Of a stretch of DNA of 64,000 nucleotides, positions 44,828 through 56,693 are shown in pieces. Made by a program: the position numbers and the translations under genes. The stretch's first letter is position 1, and each line of letters opens with the position of its first letter. The notes under the pieces were generated by a model. It was not told the origin of the DNA and did not search any database. It saw nothing but the letters and a program-made list of their open reading frames with translations. This DNA comes from an uncultured Pigmentiphaga sp. (lineage in GTDB: Bacteria; Pseudomonadota; Gammaproteobacteria; Burkholderiales; Burkholderiaceae_B): positions 129,290 through 193,289 of the forward strand of contig CALAGD010000024.1 in the NCBI GenBank assembly GCA_937891425.1. Reading direction: 5' to 3'.

Positions 44828-47800
44828 ATGAAGCGCATGCTGTTCAACGCAACGCACCAGGAAGAACTGCGCGTTGCCATTGTTGACGGCCAGAAACTGG
44901 TCGATCTCGATATAGAAACTGCTGGACGCGAACAACGCAAAGGCAACATTTACAAGGGAGTCATCACCCGAATCGAACCCAGCCTTGAGGCCTGCTTCGT
45001 CGACTATGGCGAAGAGCGTCACGGATTTCTCCCCTTCAAGGAAGTAGCCCGCAGCTATTTCAAGGAAGGAGTGGATGTGCGCACTGCGCGCATCCAGGAC
45101 GCCCTCCACGAAGGACAGGAACTCATCGTTCAGGTCGACAAGGAAGAGCGCGGCAACAAGGGCGCGGCCCTGACCACGTTCATCTCGCTCGCCGGCCGCT
45201 ACCTCGTACTCATGCCCAACAACCCGCGCGGTGGCGGCGTGTCGCGGCGCGTTGAGGGCGAAGAGCGCCAGGAACTCAAGGAGGCTCTCGAAAAGCTCAA
45301 GGTGCCAGCCGGCATGAGCCTGATCGCGCGCACTGCCGGCATCGGGCGCTCCCTCGAAGAACTCGAGTGGGACCTGAATTACCTGCTGCAGCTGTGGCGC
45401 GCGGTGGAAACCGCTGCTCAGGAGAATGCCGCACCGGTACTCATCTACCTGGAGTCCAGCCTGGTCATCCGGGCCATCCGCGACTATTTCTCGCCAGACA
45501 TCGGCGAGATCCTCATCGATACTGATGAAGTGGCCGAGCAGGCCATCGCTTTCATGAGCGTGGTCATGCCCGACAGCGTCAACCGCGTCAAGCGCTATCG
45601 CGACGACATCCCCCTGTTCTCCCGGTTCCAGATCGAACACCAGATCGAAACTGCATACGCACGCGTGGTACCTCTGCCTTCCGGCGGCTCCATCGTCATC
45701 GATCACACCGAGGCACTGGTGGCCATCGACGTGAACTCGGCGCGCGCCACACGTGGAGCCGACATCGAGGAAACCGCCCTGCGCACCAACCTGGAAGCCG
45801 CTGAGGAAGTCGGCCGCCAGCTGCGCCTGCGCGACCTTGGCGGGCTGATCGTGATCGACTTCATCGACATGGAAGATGCCCGCAACCAGCGGCTCATCGA
45901 ACAGTCGCTGCGCGACGCGCTGCGACTCGATCGCGCCCGGGTACAGATGGGCAAGATCTCTCGCTTCGGCCTCATGGAGCTGTCGCGCCAGCGCCTGCGT
46001 CCCGCGCTCAACGAGGGTTCGCACATCACCTGCCCGCGCTGCAACGGCATTGGCGTCATCCGCGACGTCGAATCCAGCGCGCTGCACGTGCTGCGCCTGC
46101 TGCAGGAAGAGGCCATGAAAGAGAACACGGCCGCCGTCCATGCCCAGGTGCCCATCGATGTCGCCACCTACCTGCTTAACGAGAAGCGCACCGACCTGGC
46201 CAAGCTCGAGGCCCGGCTGAAGGTCAACATCGTCCTGATTCCGAACAAGTATCTGGAGACTCCGCACCACCACATCGAGCGGTTGCGCCACGACGATCCG
46301 CGCCTGGAAGACCAGAAATCCAGCTTTGAGCTGGTAGAGGCCCCCACCACCGTGGTCGACTGGACCGCCAGCTCCACCGAACATAAACCACGACCCGAGG
46401 CCCTGGTGAAGGGCATCACCCCCACCATGTCGCCAGCGCCCTCGGGCAACGGGAACGGTGACGGTGGCAAGGAAACCTCCGGACCCGGCGTCGAGGGCGG
46501 CAAGAAGGTAGTCCAGGAAGCATCGGGCTTTGGCGCGTTCTGGCGCAGGATCACCTCCTGGCTCGGTCTGGACCAGAGCCGCGAGGCCGAAGCGCCGAAG
46601 AGCGTACCCGCTACTGCCGACAGCAAGAGCAAGCAGCGCCGCGACACGCAGGAGCCCGCGCGCGAGCGTCGCCGCAACCGCAGCACGGACGAAGGGTCCA
46701 GGCGTGCGGAGAAGGGTACGCGTACCGAACGCGGCAACGGGAAGTCTGAACGTGCCCGCCGCTATGAAACCGATCAGGTCGCGTGGGAAGATGACGCACG
46801 AACTGAACCCACGACCGAAGCAGCGACGGAATCCCGCTCCAGCCGCTCAAGGCGGGGTCGGCGCAACCGGCGTGATGTGCGCCCGGTTGATGCCGCCACC
46901 AACGTCCCTGCTTTGGACGCCGCCACCGATGCAGCCACGGCCGTTGCAGCCGGCGCGGCCAGCGCAGCCCCGACAGTAGCCGTTGCAGGAACTGAGATGC
47001 CGGCCGGTACGGCTGCTTCTGGCCCCACCAACGCCGCGCAGTCGGCTGCTCCTGCCGAAGACGTCCGTAACGCTCGCGCGCGCGACCTCTCTTCCATGGA
47101 TCTGCCCGACCTCGAGCTCGACGAAGGTTCAGAAGGTGAATCCCCGATGGAAGCTGCCATTGAGGGCGGTGAGACGGTTGAGCCCGACCGCAAGGGCCGA
47201 CGCCGGCGCCGTGGTCGGCGCGGGCGTCGTTCATCCGGTGCCGATGCGGTCGCCGACGCTGATGCTCAACAGATCGAGGCTGCTGGCGAGGCCGTCGTTG
47301 CGGCCCACCTTGAAGCAAGCATCGAGATCGTGGACCAGGCAGATGTCACGGCATCCGTCATCCCCGCGGAAGAGCCTGTCGCCGGGTCGTCGGCTGCCGG
47401 CGATGCCGCTGCCCATGAAGCAGAGACCCGCGTCGCAAGCGAAGCGGTTGCACCTGCCCAGGAAACTGTCGATGCTGCCCCCGCCCCTGCAGAGCCAGTC
47501 ACGGAAGTTTCGGGGCAGCAGGATGCCGAGCGGGCGGAAGCTGTCACTGGCGAGACGGCTCCAGGCGTACCGCCTGCGGTCAGCACCATGGGCGACGCCT
47601 CTGTCGACTCCAGACCCGAAACGATCGCTCGTACCACTGCCGAGGACGCCACCGATGATGATACGGCCGTTGCCAGGGCACCCGCGACAACCGACGAAGC
47701 TGCGCCAGAAGCTGCATCGGAAGCCGAGGCGACCAACGCTCCGGCACCTGTGAGCCTCCCGAAGCATGCTGCCGAAACGGTAAACGGAACCGCGGCGCCC

Positions 47801-48175
47801 GAGGTTTCGGGCGTGACCACGGAGTCTGGGGAGGCAGCAGCCGAAACCCCGCAGAAAACCGTGCAGCCTGCAGTGTCGCCCGAGGACACCATCGCACCCG
47901 AGGACGTTGTTCTGCACGCGGCCAATCGGCCCTTTGACGAGACCGTAGATATTCAGGTGGCCGCCATGCCGAACACATCCTCTTCCGATCTGCACGCCAT
48001 CGCCGCGGCGGCCGGCATGCAACTGATCGAGACCAACGCGGCGAAACACGCAGCCGTGCAGGCTGCAATCGCCCAGGCGGCAACGCCGCCCGCGACCGGA
48101 CGGGTGCGGGAACGAACGCCGCGCAACGAGTACAGCGAACCGCTGGAGCAGGTCGAGACGCGTCCTGGCGCCTGA
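44828..48175 (+). CDS. rne: Ribonuclease E
   Basis: A 1115-residue endoribonuclease for rRNA/tRNA processing and mRNA decay. The catalytic half includes an S1 domain (about 38-125), the DNase-I-like domain with metal ligands Asp301 ([13 protein letters not shown]) and Asp344 ([10 protein letters not shown]), and the Zn-link CPRC (402-405). From about residue 500 the protein is a disordered scaffold: Arg-rich patches (about 600-690 and [12 protein letters not shown] near 785-800) that should bind RNA, then a long Ala/Glu/Thr/Pro-rich tail ending in a conserved-looking [12 protein letters not shown]. It probably assembles a degradosome. ATG 44828 follows CGGAGAACTTC. Confidence 0.96.
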   Translation: MKRMLFNATHQEELRVAIVDGQKLVDLDIETAGREQRKGNIYKGVITRIEPSLEACFVDYGEERHGFLPFKEVARSYFKEGVDVRTARIQDALHEGQELIVQVDKEERGNKGAALTTFISLAGRYLVLMPNNPRGGGVSRRVEGEERQELKEALEKLKVPAGMSLIARTAGIGRSLEELEWDLNYLLQLWRAVETAAQENAAPVLIYLESSLVIRAIRDYFSPDIGEILIDTDEVAEQAIAFMSVVMPDSVNRVKRYRDDIPLFSRFQIEHQIETAYARVVPLPSGGSIVIDHTEALVAIDVNSARATRGADIEETALRTNLEAAEEVGRQLRLRDLGGLIVIDFIDMEDARNQRLIEQSLRDALRLDRARVQMGKISRFGLMELSRQRLRPALNEGSHITCPRCNGIGVIRDVESSALHVLRLLQEEAMKENTAAVHAQVPIDVATYLLNEKRTDLAKLEARLKVNIVLIPNKYLETPHHHIERLRHDDPRLEDQKSSFELVEAPTTVVDWTASSTEHKPRPEALVKGITPTMSPAPSGNGNGDGGKETSGPGVEGGKKVVQEASGFGAFWRRITSWLGLDQSREAEAPKSVPATADSKSKQRRDTQEPARERRRNRSTDEGSRRAEKGTRTERGNGKSERARRYETDQVAWEDDARTEPTTEAATESRSSRSRRGRRNRRDVRPVDAATNVPALDAATDAATAVAAGAASAAPTVAVAGTEMPAGTAASGPTNAAQSAAPAEDVRNARARDLSSMDLPDLELDEGSEGESPMEAAIEGGETVEPDRKGRRRRRGRRGRRSSGADAVADADAQQIEAAGEAVVAAHLEASIEIVDQADVTASVIPAEEPVAGSSAAGDAAAHEAETRVASEAVAPAQETVDAAPAPAEPVTEVSGQQDAERAEAVTGETAPGVPPAVSTMGDASVDSRPETIARTTAEDATDDDTAVARAPATTDEAAPEAASEAEATNAPAPVSLPKHAAETVNGTAAPEVSGVTTESGEAAAETPQKTVQPAVSPEDTIAPEDVVLHAANRPFDETVDIQVAAMPNTSSSDLHAIAAAAGMQLIETNAAKHAAVQAAIAQAATPPATGRVRERTPRNEYSEPLEQVETRPGA

Positions 48176-48266
48176 CATCGGCCACTGGCGTACCACACGG
48201 TGCGCCAGTCCGAGCCACCCGCTCGCACCGGGGGCACTACGTGCCAGTCGCTGCGCGCAATACGGA

Positions 48267-48300
48267 ACGGGGTGCCCCGGCAAATGCCGGGGCACCCCGT
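48267..48300. terminator. Bidirectional terminator between rne and accD
   Basis: A perfect 16-bp inverted repeat (ACGGGGTGCCCCGGCA and its complement) separated by AA, between convergent rne and accD. Very stable, but without a T-tract on either side. Confidence 0.75.
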
Positions 48301-48361
48301 CTGTTCATGCTGGTGGGCGAAGCAGGCAAGCCTGGGTCTTGTCTGCTTGCTCTTGCGTGAG

Positions 48362-49234
48362 TTACCGCAAGGCCTCGACCGGCTGACGCATCAGCAACGC
48401 AAGCAGCTGCGCCAGTTCGTCCCGCATGTGGCGCCGGTCAACGATCATGTCGATAGCGCCTTTGTCGAGCAGGAACTCGGCCCGCTGAAACCCTTCCGGC
48501 AGCTTCTCGCGGACGGTCTGTTCGATGACGCGCGGACCTGCGAAGCCCACCAGCGCGCCGGGCTCGGCGATAACCACATCGCCCATGAAAGCAAAACTGG
48601 CCGATACGCCCCCCATTGTGGGGTCGGTGAGCACGCTGATGAACGGCAGCTGTCGCTGCGCCAGCTGGGTAAGCGCCGCGTTCGTCTTGGCCATCTGCAT
48701 CAGCGACAGCAAGCTTTCCTGCATGCGTGCCCCTCCGGAAGCCGCTACGCAGACGAAAGGCACACGCTGCTCAAGCGCCGCGCGCACGCCGCGCACGAAA
48801 CGCTCACCGACCACCGAGCCCATCGAGCCGCCCAGAAACTGGAACTCGAACACGGCAAGTACCAGCGGCAGCGAACGGATCGAACCGCTCATGACCACCA
48901 GGGCCTCGGTTTCGCTGGTCTGCTCGATTGCCTCCTTCAGGCGATCGGGGTAGCGCTTGGTGTCCTTGAACTTGAGCGGATCGATTGATCGGATCTCGGC
49001 CCCGATCTCCACGCGCCCTTCACGATCGAGCAGAATGTCGATGCGTTCGCGTGCACTGATCCGCAGATGGTAGTTGCACTTGGGACAGACCTGCAGATTC
49101 TTCTTGAGGTCGTCCTGATACAGAACCGCCTCGCAACCCGGACACTTCTTCCAGATTCCCTCCGGCACCCGTTTCGAGCCCGGTTTCTGGGAAGACTTGA
49201 TGCGTGGGGGTATCAGCTTGTCGAGCCAGCTCAC
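48362..49234 (-). CDS. accD: Acetyl-CoA carboxylase carboxyltransferase subunit beta
   Basis: A 290-residue subunit that with AccA transfers CO2 to acetyl-CoA to form malonyl-CoA. The N-terminal zinc ribbon has Cys31, Cys34, Cys50 and Cys53; the crotonase-like core includes [14 protein letters not shown] and [11 protein letters not shown] 49234 gives the canonical [12 protein letters not shown]. It is last in truA-trpF-trpB-trpA-accD, 80 nt after trpA; the trpA-accD link is common in betaproteobacteria. Confidence 0.97.
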   Translation of the reverse strand: MSWLDKLIPPRIKSSQKPGSKRVPEGIWKKCPGCEAVLYQDDLKKNLQVCPKCNYHLRISARERIDILLDREGRVEIGAEIRSIDPLKFKDTKRYPDRLKEAIEQTSETEALVVMSGSIRSLPLVLAVFEFQFLGGSMGSVVGERFVRGVRAALEQRVPFVCVAASGGARMQESLLSLMQMAKTNAALTQLAQRQLPFISVLTDPTMGGVSASFAFMGDVVIAEPGALVGFAGPRVIEQTVREKLPEGFQRAEFLLDKGAIDMIVDRRHMRDELAQLLALLMRQPVEALR

Positions 49235-49314
49235 TTTATTGGGATCCTGTCGTGATTGCTTGTGCTTGAGACATGAGGCCTGGATGGCGGCCGGTCGGCT
49301 GTGGGCGCCAGCAC

Positions 49315-50208
49315 TCAGGCCGATGCCGGAGTAGCCAGTGCATCGAGCGCCTCGCGAATGCCCCGCAGCCACTGCTCTGCTGCCTGGGCCGCCGCGGCAG
49401 TCTGCTCGACGCCTGAAACGCTGGCGCTACTTTCATGGATAGTCTGCACCAGGCGCGAACCGATAACCACCGCATCGGCAACGCGTGCCACTGCTTGCGC
49501 GCTTTCTGCGTCACGGATACCGAAACCCACACCCACGGGAATGCGGACGTGGCGTCGGATCTGTGCGAGCTTGGTGGCCACATCACCGGTATCGATGTGG
49601 CTGGCCCCCGTGACGCCTTTCAGCGACACGTAATACACATAGCCGCGAGCCATCTGCGCAACCGCCTGGATGCGCGGCCCGGTAGACGTGGGCGCCAACA
49701 GGAAAATGGGGTCGAGCCCATGACGCGCGAGCATGGCCGGAAACTCGCCAACCTCTTCCGGGGGGTAATCGACCACCAGCACGCCATCCACGCCGGCATC
49801 GGCTGCCTCGCGCGCGAAGGCTTCCTGACCCATGCGCTCGATGGGGTTTGCGTAGCCCATCAGCACCACGGGCGTGGTGTTGTCAGTCTTGCGGAACTCG
49901 GCCACCATGGCAAGCACGTCACGCAGGCTGACGCCGTGCGCAAGCGCACGCTCGGCTGCCGCCTGAATCACCGGCCCATCGGCCATCGGGTCGGAGAACG
50001 GGACCCCAAGTTCGATGACATCGGCCCCCGCACGCACAGCAGCATGCATTATGGATACGGTGGCGCCAGGGTGCGGATCGCCCGACATGATGAAAGGAAT
50101 CAGGGCCTTGCGGCCGCCCGCGGGTGCCCCTTCTTCAGGCAGCGGCGGCACGATGCCGAGACGGGAAAACGCAGCAGCAAGGCGGGAAGAGGATGTGTAC
50201 GCTGTCAT
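49315..50208 (-). CDS. trpA: Tryptophan synthase alpha subunit
   Basis: A 297-residue TIM-barrel subunit that splits indole-3-glycerol phosphate. Catalytic Glu66 and Asp77 lie in [17 protein letters not shown]; the phosphate-binding GFGI and GS motifs are present. An N-terminal insertion of about 15 Pro/Gly/Glu-rich residues (about 19-34) precedes [11 protein letters not shown], longer than in enterobacterial TrpA. ATG 50208 is 7 nt after the trpB stop. Confidence 0.96.
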   Translation of the reverse strand: MTAYTSSSRLAAAFSRLGIVPPLPEEGAPAGGRKALIPFIMSGDPHPGATVSIMHAAVRAGADVIELGVPFSDPMADGPVIQAAAERALAHGVSLRDVLAMVAEFRKTDNTTPVVLMGYANPIERMGQEAFAREAADAGVDGVLVVDYPPEEVGEFPAMLARHGLDPIFLLAPTSTGPRIQAVAQMARGYVYYVSLKGVTGASHIDTGDVATKLAQIRRHVRIPVGVGFGIRDAESAQAVARVADAVVIGSRLVQTIHESSASVSGVEQTAAAAQAAEQWLRGIREALDALATPASA

Positions 50209-50215
50209 GTCCAGC

Positions 50216-51411
<1,196 letters not shown>

Positions 51412-51415
<4 letters not shown>

Positions 51416-52080
51416 AAGGGGCTGTCTTGGATGGCGTCGAAACGCCGAACTTCGTTGGCAAATTCCTGCATCTTGACTGGACACTTGATGCCCGGTGCAG
51501 ACTCGACTCCGGAGCTGACATCGACCGCATAGGGCCGCACCTGGCTCAATGCTGCACGCACATTGCCCGTGTTCAACCCGCCCGACAGGACAATAGGCCT
51601 TGCTCGAGCGTGGCCGGCGAGCGTGTTCAGACAGCTCCAGTCAAAGCGCTTGCCGCTTCCCCCATAGCCCTCGGAGTGGCTGTCGAACAGCCAGCCCGCA
51701 GCATCGCGGTGGGAAAGGCAGGATTCTAGCAAAGCGTCTTCGGTTTCGAGCCCCGGCGCACCCACCCGGAATGCCCGCAGGTAAGGCAGGCCAAACTGCC
51801 GGCAATATTCGGGAGATTCGTCGCCATGGAACTGCAACAGATCGGGCCGCACCTGGTTCATGATAGCCCGGATGTCGGCTTCAGCGGCATTCACCGTGAG
51901 TGCCACCACGCTTACGAAAGGGGGTACGCACGCACGCAACTGTGCCGCGCGCTCGAGTGTCAGCACACGCTTGCTGGGCGGGTAGAAAACAAACCCGATG
52001 GCATCTGCTCCTGCCCGAACGGCAGCATCGATATCTTCTTCGCGGGTAAGCCCGCAGAACTTGATTCGAGTCCGGCTCAT
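51412..52080 (-). CDS. trpF: Phosphoribosylanthranilate isomerase
   Basis: A 222-residue TIM-barrel isomerase of tryptophan synthesis. [12 protein letters not shown] carries the catalytic Cys, and [18 protein letters not shown] and VDVSSGVES are the other family motifs. ATG 52080 starts the conserved part; an in-frame ATG at 52128 lies inside the last codons of truA and would add 16 residues with possible translational coupling. Neither has a good ribosome site. It overlaps trpB by 4 nt. Confidence 0.95.
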
Positions 52081-52120
52081 GTGAACGAGAATGGGGCCGC
52101 ATCCTGAAAGAAGCGGCAAA

Positions 52121-52909
52121 CTAGACATTGTCGCGTATTTCCGCGCTCGCGTCCAAATAGGGCAAGTCGTAGCCTGGGTATTCAATACCCGCCAGGTACA
52201 GCCCCGCCGGTGAAAACGTCGGTGCTGCCAACGAGCGGTTCCGCGCCGCCAGCACCTCGCCCATCCATTCCGGCGGCTGCCGGCCCTGCCCCACGTAGAC
52301 CAGCGAACCCACGATATTGCGTACCATGTGGTGGAGGAAGGCATTCGCGCGGAACGTCATGACGACGAAACGGCCGTGCGCGCGTATGTCGAGTTCGTGC
52401 AGGGTGCGTACGGGCGACGCGGCCTGGCACTCGGAGGAGCGGAAACTGGTGAAGTCGTGCTCGCCAATGAGATAACGCGCCGCCGCCTGCATGGCTGGCA
52501 CCGACACCGGACGGAAACTCCACCCGGCGCGATCCGCCCAGAGTGGCGACCGCACCCGATCTACCAGCAGCCGATATACGTAACAGCGCGACGTCGCCGA
52601 GAACCGCGCATGAAAGTGATCATCGACCTCACACGCCCAGCGCACCGCTATGCTGGGCGGCAGATGCGCATTGACCCCGCGCACCCACGCATGCTCGGGG
52701 CGGCGCACGTCGGTGTCCAGATGCACCACCTGCAGCGCGGCGTGCACCCCGGTGTCGGTACGCCCTGCGCACACTACCGATACTGCCCCCCCAATGAACT
52801 GATCCAGCGCCCGCTCCAGCGTATCCTGCACCGTGCGCCCGTGCGACTGCGTCTGCCAGCCGAGCCAGGGCGTACCGTCGTAGCTCAGGCCCAGCGCTAT
52901 GCGCGGCAT
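52121..52909 (-). CDS. truA: tRNA pseudouridine(38-40) synthase
   Basis: A 262-residue enzyme that modifies the anticodon arm of tRNAs. Catalytic Asp52 is in [23 protein letters not shown] near the N-terminus and [16 protein letters not shown] are diagnostic. ATG 52909 has GGAG 7 nt upstream. In many Burkholderiales fimV lies directly upstream; here a LysR/Rieske/Bug cassette intervenes. Confidence 0.96.
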   Translation of the reverse strand: MPRIALGLSYDGTPWLGWQTQSHGRTVQDTLERALDQFIGGAVSVVCAGRTDTGVHAALQVVHLDTDVRRPEHAWVRGVNAHLPPSIAVRWACEVDDHFHARFSATSRCYVYRLLVDRVRSPLWADRAGWSFRPVSVPAMQAAARYLIGEHDFTSFRSSECQAASPVRTLHELDIRAHGRFVVMTFRANAFLHHMVRNIVGSLVYVGQGRQPPEWMGEVLAARNRSLAAPTFSPAGLYLAGIEYPGYDLPYLDASAEIRDNV

Positions 52910-53120
52910 AGGTCCGCTCCATCCGCCAGCCAAGACCCGTCACACACCGAAGCCACATTCAGGGCCTGGCCACCACCTGCCAGCGCCGTGCTATACCGCA
53001 ACACAATCATCAGTACTCTACCCTCGACCAAACCCGGGACCCTCGACCGGAGCCGTGCCAACGGAGCTCCCCCAGGAAACTGCACCGGCCTGCCAGCACA
53101 CGACCGCTGCAGGAGGAATC

Positions 53121-54092
53121 TTACAACCCCGCCCCATCCGACATGGGTGAGCCGGTCTCATCAATCCCAGCCCGTTCTCCGCCGGTGACCTGTGCAGCAC
53201 GGCGCAATTCTGCCCGCAGCCATTGCAGGCCAGGGTCGCCCGAGGTACGTGGATTCCAGCACATGAATAGCTTGTACGGCGGCATGTCGAATGGCAACGG
53301 ATGGACCGAGAGACGGGCGGCATGCAGCGACGCCACCCGGGAAGGAATAACAGCCGCCAGGTCGGTGTGCTCGAGAATGCTTGCGAGCTGTCCAAAACTG
53401 CTGACTGCAAGTTGCACAAAACGCTCACGCCCCATCGCACGCAGGATGTCATCGGTCATGCCCTCGAGGCCTGAAGCGCCGTACCCGAAGAACACCTGCG
53501 GAGCTTCACAGAAAGACTCGAGTGTCACGCCCTCGGCGAACAGGGGGTGCCCTCTGCGCGCAACGAACACGAAATGGTCCTCATACAGAAGGTCGGACTC
53601 CACTCTGGCGAGCGGCCATTCACTCGGCAACACGGCGATGTCCAGATCACCCTTTTGCAGACGCTGCGCGAGCGTTGCCAGCTGCGCCTGCTCGAACACC
53701 ACCCGTGCCCGCGAGCCCAGGGCGGACAGCCGGCGGGCCAGTACGGGTAACAGCAACTGGCCGATATAGTCACTGCCACTCATCCGGAAGATTCGGTCTG
53801 ACGTTGCCGGATCAAACGCGCGCGCAGAATGCAACAGTGCGTTCAATCGCTCAAGAACGTTTTCAACCCTTGGGGCCAGAGCGAGTGCCCGCGGCGTAGG
53901 CACGACCCCATGCGCCGTGCGCGTGAACAGGGGATCATCAAACAGCCTGCGCAAGCGGTTCAGCGACGCACTCACGGCCGGCTGGCTCAGAAACAGACGT
54001 TCAGCTGCACGCGACACGCTACGCTCACGCATGAGCGCATCGAATGTTCGCAGCATGCTCACGTCCAGCTCGCGGATATCACGTTCGGCCAT
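53121..54092 (-). CDS. LysR-family transcriptional regulator
   Basis: A 323-residue protein. The winged helix occupies about 10-70 (LRTFDALMRERSVSRAAERLFLSQPAVSASLNRLR as its helices), followed by the LysR substrate domain of the NodD/NahR-like type (DPLFTRTAHGVVPTPRA). ATG 54092 has AAGAGAT upstream; earlier in-frame starts would reach into the oxygenase gene. It diverges from the Rieske oxygenase gene (109 nt), its likely target. Confidence 0.92.
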   Translation of the reverse strand: MAERDIRELDVSMLRTFDALMRERSVSRAAERLFLSQPAVSASLNRLRRLFDDPLFTRTAHGVVPTPRALALAPRVENVLERLNALLHSARAFDPATSDRIFRMSGSDYIGQLLLPVLARRLSALGSRARVVFEQAQLATLAQRLQKGDLDIAVLPSEWPLARVESDLLYEDHFVFVARRGHPLFAEGVTLESFCEAPQVFFGYGASGLEGMTDDILRAMGRERFVQLAVSSFGQLASILEHTDLAAVIPSRVASLHAARLSVHPLPFDMPPYKLFMCWNPRTSGDPGLQWLRAELRRAAQVTGGERAGIDETGSPMSDGAGL

Positions 54093-54156
54093 ATCTCTTA
54101 TCCAAACTTTCGAATTGCCTTGGGGAAGTACCGCTCCTACCATTTTCAGCCATCCG

Positions 54157-54174
54157 TGTCCACTCATTGGGACA
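54157..54174. promoter_or_regulatory. Candidate LysR-type binding dyad
   Basis: TGTCC-N8-GGACA in the 109-bp divergent region, 28 nt before the Rieske oxygenase start. A second, looser dyad (ACTTTC N12 GGAAGT) lies at about 54105-54130. Typical LysR T-N11-A geometry is not exact; low confidence. Confidence 0.3.
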
Positions 54175-54201
54175 ACGCAACACTTCACCAAGGAGATCAC
54201 C

Positions 54202-55389
54202 ATGGACAAAGGCACCGCCTACGGCCTGGCCGCCCCAACGTATAACGCAACCCTGACAGAGGTCGGGCCGGGCACGCCCATGGGCGAGCTGCTCCGACGT
54301 TACTGGCACCCTGTTGGCCTCAGCAGCGATGCCACCACCACGCCACGGCAGATCCGGGTTCTGGGAGAAGACCTGATTCTGTTCCGCGACGGCGCCGGAC
54401 GGCCGGGATTGCTTTACCCCCACTGTTTTCATCGGGGAACTTCCCTGTACTACGGGAAGGTTGAGGAGAACGGTATCCGGTGCTGCTATCACGGCTGGTT
54501 GTTCTCGGTTGACGGCCGCTGCCTTGAACAGCCATGCGAGCCCAATAACGGTGGAAAGGCCCGCGAAAAACTCATCCAGCCATGGTACCCGGTCGAGGAG
54601 CGTTATGGCCTGATCTGGGCCTACATGGGGCCACCAGAGAAAAAGCCCGTCCTGCCGCGCTACGAAGCACTTGAAGTCCTGGACGATGGGGAATTCATCG
54701 AGGCGGACGATAGCAGCATAGGTGGCGGGGGGCCCCAGATCATTCCCTGCAACTGGCTTCAGCATTATGAAAACGTAGTCGACCCTTTCCATGTGGTAGT
54801 ACTTCATGCCAATTTCAGCGGCACGCAATTCGTCGAGCAGATGAGCATCATGCCTGATGTAACTTTCGATTACACGGACTATGGCGTGAAAGTCACGTCA
54901 ATCAGACGCCTGCCTGACAACCGCGTATTTCGCCGCATCAGTGAAGCCGCCATACCCACGTTGCGCGTCATCCCCAACCCCCGCCTCGGGCGCGGGGGTC
55001 GCGTCGAATCCATCGGGTGGGTCCTGCCCATTGACGATACGCATTTCCGCATCTACGTGGCAGGCCGGGTAAGGGAAAAGGGCGAACTGAGCAAAATGCG
55101 TTCGCGCCAAGGAGGAAAACTCTGGTACGAACTTACTGAAGAGGAGCATCAGAAGTACCCCGGCGACTATGAAGCCCAGGTCAGTCAGCGCCCCATTGCC
55201 ATGCACTCGCAGGAACACCTTGCCACGTCTGACCGCGGGATAGTCATGCTGCGGCGCATGCTGCAAAAGCAGCTCGAGATCGTGCAGTCCGGGGGCGACC
55301 CTGTAGGCACCAACTTCAACCCCGACGCCCCCCTGGTGAAGTTTGAAGCAGGCAACTACATGCTCGACGAACATGTACAGGATGCATGA
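54202..55389 (+). CDS. Rieske non-heme iron aromatic oxygenase, alpha subunit
   Basis: A 395-residue terminal oxygenase. The Rieske [2Fe-2S] ligands are Cys75/His77 (CFHRGTSL) and Cys94/His97 (CCYHGW). The mononuclear iron site has NVVDPFHVVVLH with His197 and His202 and bridging Asp194. The size and motif spacing fit the phthalate/vanillate-type single-subunit oxygenases. It needs a reductase that is not in the window. AAGGAGATCACC precedes ATG 54202. The Bug receptor gene follows 43 nt downstream, suggesting an uptake-plus-hydroxylation operon controlled by the divergent LysR protein. Confidence 0.94.
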   Translation: MDKGTAYGLAAPTYNATLTEVGPGTPMGELLRRYWHPVGLSSDATTTPRQIRVLGEDLILFRDGAGRPGLLYPHCFHRGTSLYYGKVEENGIRCCYHGWLFSVDGRCLEQPCEPNNGGKAREKLIQPWYPVEERYGLIWAYMGPPEKKPVLPRYEALEVLDDGEFIEADDSSIGGGGPQIIPCNWLQHYENVVDPFHVVVLHANFSGTQFVEQMSIMPDVTFDYTDYGVKVTSIRRLPDNRVFRRISEAAIPTLRVIPNPRLGRGGRVESIGWVLPIDDTHFRIYVAGRVREKGELSKMRSRQGGKLWYELTEEEHQKYPGDYEAQVSQRPIAMHSQEHLATSDRGIVMLRRMLQKQLEIVQSGGDPVGTNFNPDAPLVKFEAGNYMLDEHVQDA

Positions 55390-55432
55390 CCGCACGACCG
55401 TCACACGCTCGACCATTTCCAGGAGGAGGATC

Positions 55433-56449
55433 ATGAAAAAGATAACGACCGCTTACGTCGGCATTGCCACACTCATCGGTTTCAGCTCGCTTGGTGGCGG
55501 CGCAGTCGCGCAACCTTCGTCTGCCGACAGCGTCAGCAACTATCCCGACCGCCCCGTCACCATCGTCAGCTGGTCACCCGCTGGCGGACCGATCGATATT
55601 CTTGCCCGCACCATCGCACATGGGCTTTCCGAACTCTGGAACGAGAAGGTCCTGGTCGAGAATCGAACGGGAGCCACCGGTGTGATCGCTACCCAGCATG
55701 TGGCCCGGGCCACGCCTGATGGTTACACGCTGCTGATCACCACCAGTACCGCACATATCGCAAATTTGTATCTGCAACCTTCTCTTAGCTACAACCCCAA
55801 GACCGATTTCGAGCCGGTTGCACGGCTGGCTGCGGGCAGCGTCGTGCTCATGGCGCCTGCCAATGCTCCCTTCAACGACATCGACGGGCTCATCAAGTAC
55901 GCGCGTGAACAGGGCAAGGAGATGTCGTACGGCACCTGGGGAATCGGCTCCTCGGCCCACCTTTATGGTGAACTTCTGAAAACCAGGTACAACGTCCCGC
56001 TCGTACACGTTCCCTACCGCGGCGATGTCGGCTCCACCCAGGACCTGGTAGGTGGAACCTTGCCGATCTCGTTCACGGGGGGTGTTACTGCGAAGCGTCT
56101 CATCGACGCGGGTCAGGCCAAAGCACTTGCCATTGCGTCGGCGCAGCGCTTCTCCGCATTGCCGAACGTACCAACATTCAAGGAACAGGGCTATGAAGGC
56201 TTTGACCTGATGGGTTGGGCTGGAATTTTCGTTCCAGCCGGAACTCCCCAACCCATCATCGAGAAACTTTCGAAAGATCTGGAAAAGGTCGTCAAGAGCC
56301 CCGAGGTGTCGAAGCGCTTGCTCGATATCGGACAAGACGAAATCTACATGGATCATGCAGCCATGAAAGTATGGCTCGAGTCGGAGTTCGAGAATTGGGG
56401 CAAGCTCATCAAGGATTCAGGCGTTGACAAGCTGGTGGAAAAGAAATGA
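55433..56449 (+). CDS. Bug-family (TctC-like) periplasmic solute-binding receptor
   Basis: A 338-residue exported protein; the signal peptide (about 1-24) ends at AVA/QP. The Bug signature VTIVSWSPAGGPIDILAR (Ser/Trp replacing the usual GFPAG start) and ENRTGATG follow. AGGAGGAGGATC before ATG 55433 is the strongest ribosome site in the cassette. It probably binds the substrate of the adjacent Rieske oxygenase. No TctAB partner is present. Transcription likely ends at the 14-bp hairpin at 56543-56578. Confidence 0.93.
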   Translation: MKKITTAYVGIATLIGFSSLGGGAVAQPSSADSVSNYPDRPVTIVSWSPAGGPIDILARTIAHGLSELWNEKVLVENRTGATGVIATQHVARATPDGYTLLITTSTAHIANLYLQPSLSYNPKTDFEPVARLAAGSVVLMAPANAPFNDIDGLIKYAREQGKEMSYGTWGIGSSAHLYGELLKTRYNVPLVHVPYRGDVGSTQDLVGGTLPISFTGGVTAKRLIDAGQAKALAIASAQRFSALPNVPTFKEQGYEGFDLMGWAGIFVPAGTPQPIIEKLSKDLEKVVKSPEVSKRLLDIGQDEIYMDHAAMKVWLESEFENWGKLIKDSGVDKLVEKK

Positions 56450-56542
56450 CCCCTTGCGAAGAGCTGAAGGAGTGCCCGCCTGGGCTGCCGGTGTTGCAGC
56501 GCAAGCGGCTGGGGGTTGAACCGACCCGAGCGTGATCTTTCC

Positions 56543-56578
56543 ATGAAACAGGGCGCCTGCATCAGCGCCCTGTTTCAT
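56543..56578. terminator. Perfect 14-bp hairpin between the Bug and fimV genes
   Basis: ATGAAACAGGGCGC pairs completely with its downstream complement around an 8-nt loop, 93 nt past the Bug stop. Each arm carries AAA/TTT, giving a short U stretch within the outer stem on both strands; it separates convergent genes and is probably bidirectional. Confidence 0.75.
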
Positions 56579-56693
56579 GTCCTTCATGGACTTGCCGTAA
56601 TTGACGGTCGACCCTTGGCAACCATCCATTCATGGGTGCGATGCAACGCCTGCGCAGGCTCCGCATGATACAAAGGACCTAATGCCGTACGCA

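Noticed and set aside
44675..46384. A 569-codon frame opposite rne
   Set aside because: Antisense shadow of the RNase E catalytic domain; no ribosome site or motif.
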